Assembly (NCBI GenBank): GCA_902591185.1
Contig: CACIZU010000004.1
Coordinates: 1-64,000 of the forward strand
Length of the DNA stretch: 64,000 bases
Source: an uncultured Pelagibacteraceae bacterium
GTDB lineage: Bacteria; Pseudomonadota; Alphaproteobacteria; Pelagibacterales; Pelagibacteraceae
Reading direction: 5' to 3'
The notes under the pieces were generated by a model. It did no database searches. It saw only the letters and a list, made by a program, of their open reading frames with translations, and had not been told where the DNA came from. Each line of letters begins with the position of its first letter. The stretch's first letter is position 1. Made by a program: the position numbers and the translations under genes. This document shows, piece by piece, positions 60,843 through 64,000 of the stretch.

Positions 60843-63200
60843 ATGTTAAGGATCACAGGATATAGCGACAAATATTCAGCTTTCCCAGGAGAGAAAGTAA
60901 AATTTTATGTGAATGCGGAAAAAAATGAAAACTATGACGTTCAAATTGTAAGATTAATTCATGGCGATACAAATCCTGAAGGCCCAGGATATAAAGAAGA
61001 AGAAATAGGAGCTCAGTGCAACAAAACGTATCAAGGAAGAAACCAAAAAATTCATGGTGGTTCTTACGTAGTTATTCCTCAAGATGATAGATTAAACACA
61101 ACAAGCTTTACTTTACAGGCATATATATTTCCAACTACACCAGATAAAGGAAAACAAGGAATTTTAACAAAGTGGAATGAAAAATCTAAAAGTGGCTATG
61201 GTCTTTTCGTAGATGAAAATGGATGTCTTTCAGTAATGATAGGAGATGGAGCTGGACAAGTAATGAACTTATCTAGTGAAAAAAAATTAATGAGAAAAGT
61301 TTGGTATCTTGTTGCTGCGAGTTATGATTCTGAAACTGGTAAGTTAAAATTATATCAAGAACCATGTGTAACTCCAACTAATGGTGGATTAGGCATGTCA
61401 TTACTTCATCCTGCTGATGAAACAACATCATTTGTTGAAGCAACAAATAATTTAAAACCAAGAGCAAACGATGCGCCTTTTTTAATGGCAGCATGCACTC
61501 TCAATGATCATTCTGGAAGACATATACAGGGAGCTCATTACAAAGAGGCAATAGATCCGGTAGAATTGCCAGAGCAAACTTTAACTTATAATGGTAAGAT
61601 TGATAGACCTAGATTAAGCAAAAAAGCCTTATCTAAAGCCGAAATAGAGTCTTTGGCAAGAGGATATAGCGGATGCCCATCAGATTTAAGATCCGAAGTA
61701 ATTGGAGCATGGGATTTTCACGCAAACATAACAACAAACATTGCTTCAACTTATATTATTGATATGACTTCAAATCACCTGAATGGCTTTATAATTAATT
61801 TACCTTGCAGAGGTATGACTGGTTATAATTGGACTGCTGATGAAATGGTTTTTCATCACAAACCTGAAGAGTACGGAGCGATACATTTTCATGATGATGA
61901 TATTGATGATGCAAGATGGGAAGTTGATTTTACTTATGAAATTCCTGACTTAATAAAAAGTGGAGTTTATGCTGCTAGATTAAGAATTAATGGCGAAGAC
62001 TCTTCCGAGACAGAAGATTTTGTACCATTTGTTATCAAGCCACCAAAAGGAAAAACAACTTCAAAACTTTTATTTGTATTACCTTCAAACAGCTATATGG
62101 CTTATTCAAATGACAATTTAGGAACAAATTCAGTAGTTGCTCAATTGTTAGCTGGTAAAGTTCCAGTTATGTCAGCATCAGATTTATATTTAAATGAACA
62201 TAGAGAATATGGATTATCAACTTATTCTCAACACTCAGACGGTAGCGGAGTAGCTATTTCATCAAGGTTAAGACCAATACTTAACATGAGACCAAAATAT
62301 AGGCACTGGTTATCACCTTCATTATGGCAATTAAATGCAGACCTTCATTTAACAGATTGGCTTGAAGAAAAAAATTTAGATTTTGATGTTGTGACAGATG
62401 AAGATTTACATATCGAAGGTGTCGATATGTTAAATCGTTATAGATGCGTTTTAACTGGATCACACCCAGAATATAGTTCAGAAAAAATGCTAGCAGCATA
62501 CGAGTCATATCAATTGAATGGTGGAAGATGGATATATTTAGGTTCAGATGGTTTTTATTGGATTAGCGAGTATCATCCGGATAATCCAAATATTATTGAA
62601 GTTAGAAAAGGTGAAGCAGGAACAAGAGCTTGGACAGCAAATCCTGGTGAATACAATAATGCTTTTGATGGAAAATATGGTGGAATGTGGAGAGCAAGAG
62701 GAAGAATTCCTTCCAAAGTTTGTGGCCTAACTTTTACAGCATATGGATTTGATGTTTCTTCATATTATAAACGAGAACCTGATAGTAAAAGACCTGAATG
62801 TTCATGGATCTTTGATGGTGTTGGAGATGATGAAGTAATAGGAGATTTTGGTTTAGTTGGTGGAGGTGCAGCTGGACTTGAGCTTGATAGATATGACTTA
62901 GAATTTGGAACACCACATAATGCTTATTTATTAGCAAGATCAGAAAATCATACAAACTTAATGTTACAAGTTAACGAAGAAATTCATTTCTCTGTTAGAG
63001 GTTATTATGGTGGAGGAACCGAAAACCCGATGGTTAGAGCTGATATGATTTATTATAAAACACCAAATGACGGTGCTTTGTTCGCACCAGGATCACTTTC
63101 ATGGTGTGGAAGTTTATCTTACAATAATTATAACAATAATGTCTCTAAGATTTTAGAAAATGCAATTAGAGGATTTTTAAAAGAAGGACCTTTGCCATAA
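60843..63200 (+). CDS. dmfA2: N,N-dimethylformamidase-type large subunit
   Basis: 785 residues, close to the 762 or so of the known enzyme. N-terminal Ig-like part, a LamG/concanavalin-like domain (about 75-280: TTSFTLQAYIFP, YGLFVDENGCLSVMIGDG), then the catalytic domain from about 405. The iron site in the characterised enzyme uses two Tyr and one Glu; here Y421 (SYMAYSN), Y461 (LSTYSQHSDG) and E543 (GSHPEYSS) show nearly the same spacing (40 and 82 against a recalled 41 and 81). Hydrolyses N-substituted formamides to formate and amine. The true substrate here may differ. Confidence 0.88.
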   Translation: MLRITGYSDKYSAFPGEKVKFYVNAEKNENYDVQIVRLIHGDTNPEGPGYKEEEIGAQCNKTYQGRNQKIHGGSYVVIPQDDRLNTTSFTLQAYIFPTTPDKGKQGILTKWNEKSKSGYGLFVDENGCLSVMIGDGAGQVMNLSSEKKLMRKVWYLVAASYDSETGKLKLYQEPCVTPTNGGLGMSLLHPADETTSFVEATNNLKPRANDAPFLMAACTLNDHSGRHIQGAHYKEAIDPVELPEQTLTYNGKIDRPRLSKKALSKAEIESLARGYSGCPSDLRSEVIGAWDFHANITTNIASTYIIDMTSNHLNGFIINLPCRGMTGYNWTADEMVFHHKPEEYGAIHFHDDDIDDARWEVDFTYEIPDLIKSGVYAARLRINGEDSSETEDFVPFVIKPPKGKTTSKLLFVLPSNSYMAYSNDNLGTNSVVAQLLAGKVPVMSASDLYLNEHREYGLSTYSQHSDGSGVAISSRLRPILNMRPKYRHWLSPSLWQLNADLHLTDWLEEKNLDFDVVTDEDLHIEGVDMLNRYRCVLTGSHPEYSSEKMLAAYESYQLNGGRWIYLGSDGFYWISEYHPDNPNIIEVRKGEAGTRAWTANPGEYNNAFDGKYGGMWRARGRIPSKVCGLTFTAYGFDVSSYYKREPDSKRPECSWIFDGVGDDEVIGDFGLVGGGAAGLELDRYDLEFGTPHNAYLLARSENHTNLMLQVNEEIHFSVRGYYGGGTENPMVRADMIYYKTPNDGALFAPGSLSWCGSLSYNNYNNNVSKILENAIRGFLKEGPLP

Positions 63201-63568
63201 TGAATAAACCTGAATTTGGTAGACCAGTTGGAACAGACGGAAAAGGTATTTTAGGTTCTGATGATGCCACACCTTTAAACCAACTTGAAAAAAATGCTTT
63301 AGGAAATTTAGACGAAGACAAGTTAAATGAATTGGCCAAAAGTCTTTTTACTCTAAACAATAGAAAATACGGGCCTATTCCAGGAGCTTATATGGTAATG
63401 TGTACTAAAACGGGTAAAGAGTGGTGTGTAGCTCAACTTAATGCTGATAGGGCTAAACCATTTATAATTTTTGAAGATAAAGCTTTTTCTTCTATAGCTG
63501 AAGCTCAAAAAGAAGCTGAAAGAATGAAAAAAGAGCGAGGTGAATCGGCACCAAGACGTTGCACTTAA
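63200..63568 (+). CDS. unknown companion of the dimethylformamidase genes
   Basis: 122 residues with no signal peptide. N-terminal half is charged and helical (TPLNQLEKNALGNLDEDKLNELAKSLFTLNN). The C-terminal half has GPIPGAYMVMCTKTGKEWCVAQLNADRAKPFIIFEDKAFSSIAEAQKEAERM, looking like a small alpha/beta fold with two Cys (about 69 and 76). Its ATG shares the A with the dmfA2 TAA. No family recognised. Context suggests an accessory or metal-handling role for the amidase; this is a guess. Confidence 0.55.
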   Translation: MNKPEFGRPVGTDGKGILGSDDATPLNQLEKNALGNLDEDKLNELAKSLFTLNNRKYGPIPGAYMVMCTKTGKEWCVAQLNADRAKPFIIFEDKAFSSIAEAQKEAERMKKERGESAPRRCT

Positions 63569-63588
63569 TAAAATTAAAAGAGGATTAA

Positions 63589-64000
63589 ATGTCCGAAAAA
63601 TCTCTTTGGTTATTTATTTTTATATTATTATATGCTTCTTACTGTTTTTTTTGGGGAGTAAGGGGGTCAAGATATAATTCTGATAATCCTGAAGAATATT
63701 ATTTAGCAAATAGAAATATTTCTTCATGGGTATTTTTTTTTGCAGCTACAGCTGCAACATTTGCAGGACTAACAGTAATATCTCAAACAAGTCTTGTTTT
63801 TCATGATGGCTTTCAATTTGTTGGTACAGCTTTTATAGCAATAACAGTTCCTCTTGGAAGTATATTTTTTTTTAAGAGACAGTGGATGTTAAGTAGAAAA
63901 TTTGGATATATTACTCCAGGTGAAATGTATTATGAATATTATAAGAGTGATACAATTCGTGTTATATCAGTATTGGTAACTTTTTTTATAGCAATACCTC
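63589..64000 (+). CDS. sodium:solute symporter (SSS family), N-terminal part
   Basis: 137 codons visible before the right edge. ATG 63589 has AGAGGA eight bases upstream. The start shows membrane helix 1 (SLWLFIFILLYASYCFFWGVRG), then PEEYYLANRNISSWVFFFAATAATFAGLTVISQTSLVFHDGFQF, the SSS pattern (YxLAxRxxxxWxxxxAxxAxxxSGxxxxG) with A-G-L in place of S-G. It probably imports the substrate of the amide operon. Truncated only by the window. Confidence 0.85.
   Translation, partial: MSEKSLWLFIFILLYASYCFFWGVRGSRYNSDNPEEYYLANRNISSWVFFFAATAATFAGLTVISQTSLVFHDGFQFVGTAFIAITVPLGSIFFFKRQWMLSRKFGYITPGEMYYEYYKSDTIRVISVLVTFFIAIP

Noticed and set aside
1-64000. CRISPR arrays, IS elements, phage genes, tRNA or rRNA genes
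   Set aside because: No direct-repeat arrays, transposase motifs, integrase motifs, tRNA cloverleaf or CCA-ending sequences, or rRNA signatures were recognised on reading either strand.

Overview
The window is AT-rich (about 30% GC by eye), densely packed, full of overlapping start and stop codons, and uses TGA as a stop. Gene content points to a streamlined marine alphaproteobacterium close to SAR11 (Pelagibacterales): a retinal-binding rhodopsin, two branched-chain-type amino-acid ABC importers, several EamA transporters, and small operons for amines, amides and probably phosphonates. No rRNA, tRNA, CRISPR array, IS element or phage gene was seen.

Layout. 1-16.1 kb is a type IV pilus locus. 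A minus-strand operon (pilT, GspH/FimT-, PilV-, PilW- and PilX-like minor pilins, an unknown secreted protein, and a PilY1-like protein running off the left edge) diverges from a plus-strand assembly operon (PilM-PilN fusion, PilO, PilP, secretin, PilB, PilC). An RsbW/RsbV-type partner-switch pair and two pilin genes follow. 16.1-19.1 kb is a mixed stretch: a decayed ORF, a lipoprotein, an EamA transporter, a hydroxyacid dehydrogenase and MsrB. 19.2-24.2 kb is a surface/export cluster: an intimin-type (inverse autotransporter) barrel with no passenger, a separately encoded secreted protein, a helical-repeat plus beta-barrel outer-membrane protein, a FecR-domain protein and another secreted protein. 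24.2-25.5 kb holds grxC, a frameshifted DUF2805-like gene and a LysE exporter.

25.6-40.3 kb carries two complete Liv-type ABC transporters. Between them lie AzlC/AzlD, a CsiD/GlaH-type glutarate hydroxylase and a P5C-reductase-like enzyme. An MFS and a TauE/SafE permease follow, then a convergent second binding protein. 40.3-47.6 kb is a minus-strand catabolic operon (LLM flavin monooxygenase, ThDP enzyme, methyltransferase, DUF1185, alpha/beta hydrolase, aldehyde dehydrogenase, EamA) behind a leader that looks structured. 47.6-52.0 kb has a 2OG oxygenase, an EamA transporter, an agmatinase-like ureohydrolase, an ICMT-like membrane methyltransferase and a PrsW-like protease. 52.1-56.2 kb (minus) combines a TauD-type dioxygenase, a PhnZ/TmpB-like HD oxygenase, a GMC dehydrogenase, a betainyl-CoA-type thioesterase and ParA, which suggests oxidative breakdown of a quaternary-amine or phosphonate compound.

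56.4-59.1 kb pairs a divergent rhodopsin (motif D-T-T, lacking the usual proton-donor carboxylate) with a flotillin-like protein. 59.1-64 kb is an amide-use operon: SCP2-like protein, alpha/beta hydrolase, both subunits of an N,N-dimethylformamidase-type enzyme, an unknown companion and a sodium:solute symporter cut by the right edge.

The most promising leads are the rhodopsin-flotillin pair, the passenger-less inverse autotransporter cluster, and the HD-oxygenase/TauD/betaine-thioesterase group. All functions are read from sequence motifs and remembered family features; no searches were run.
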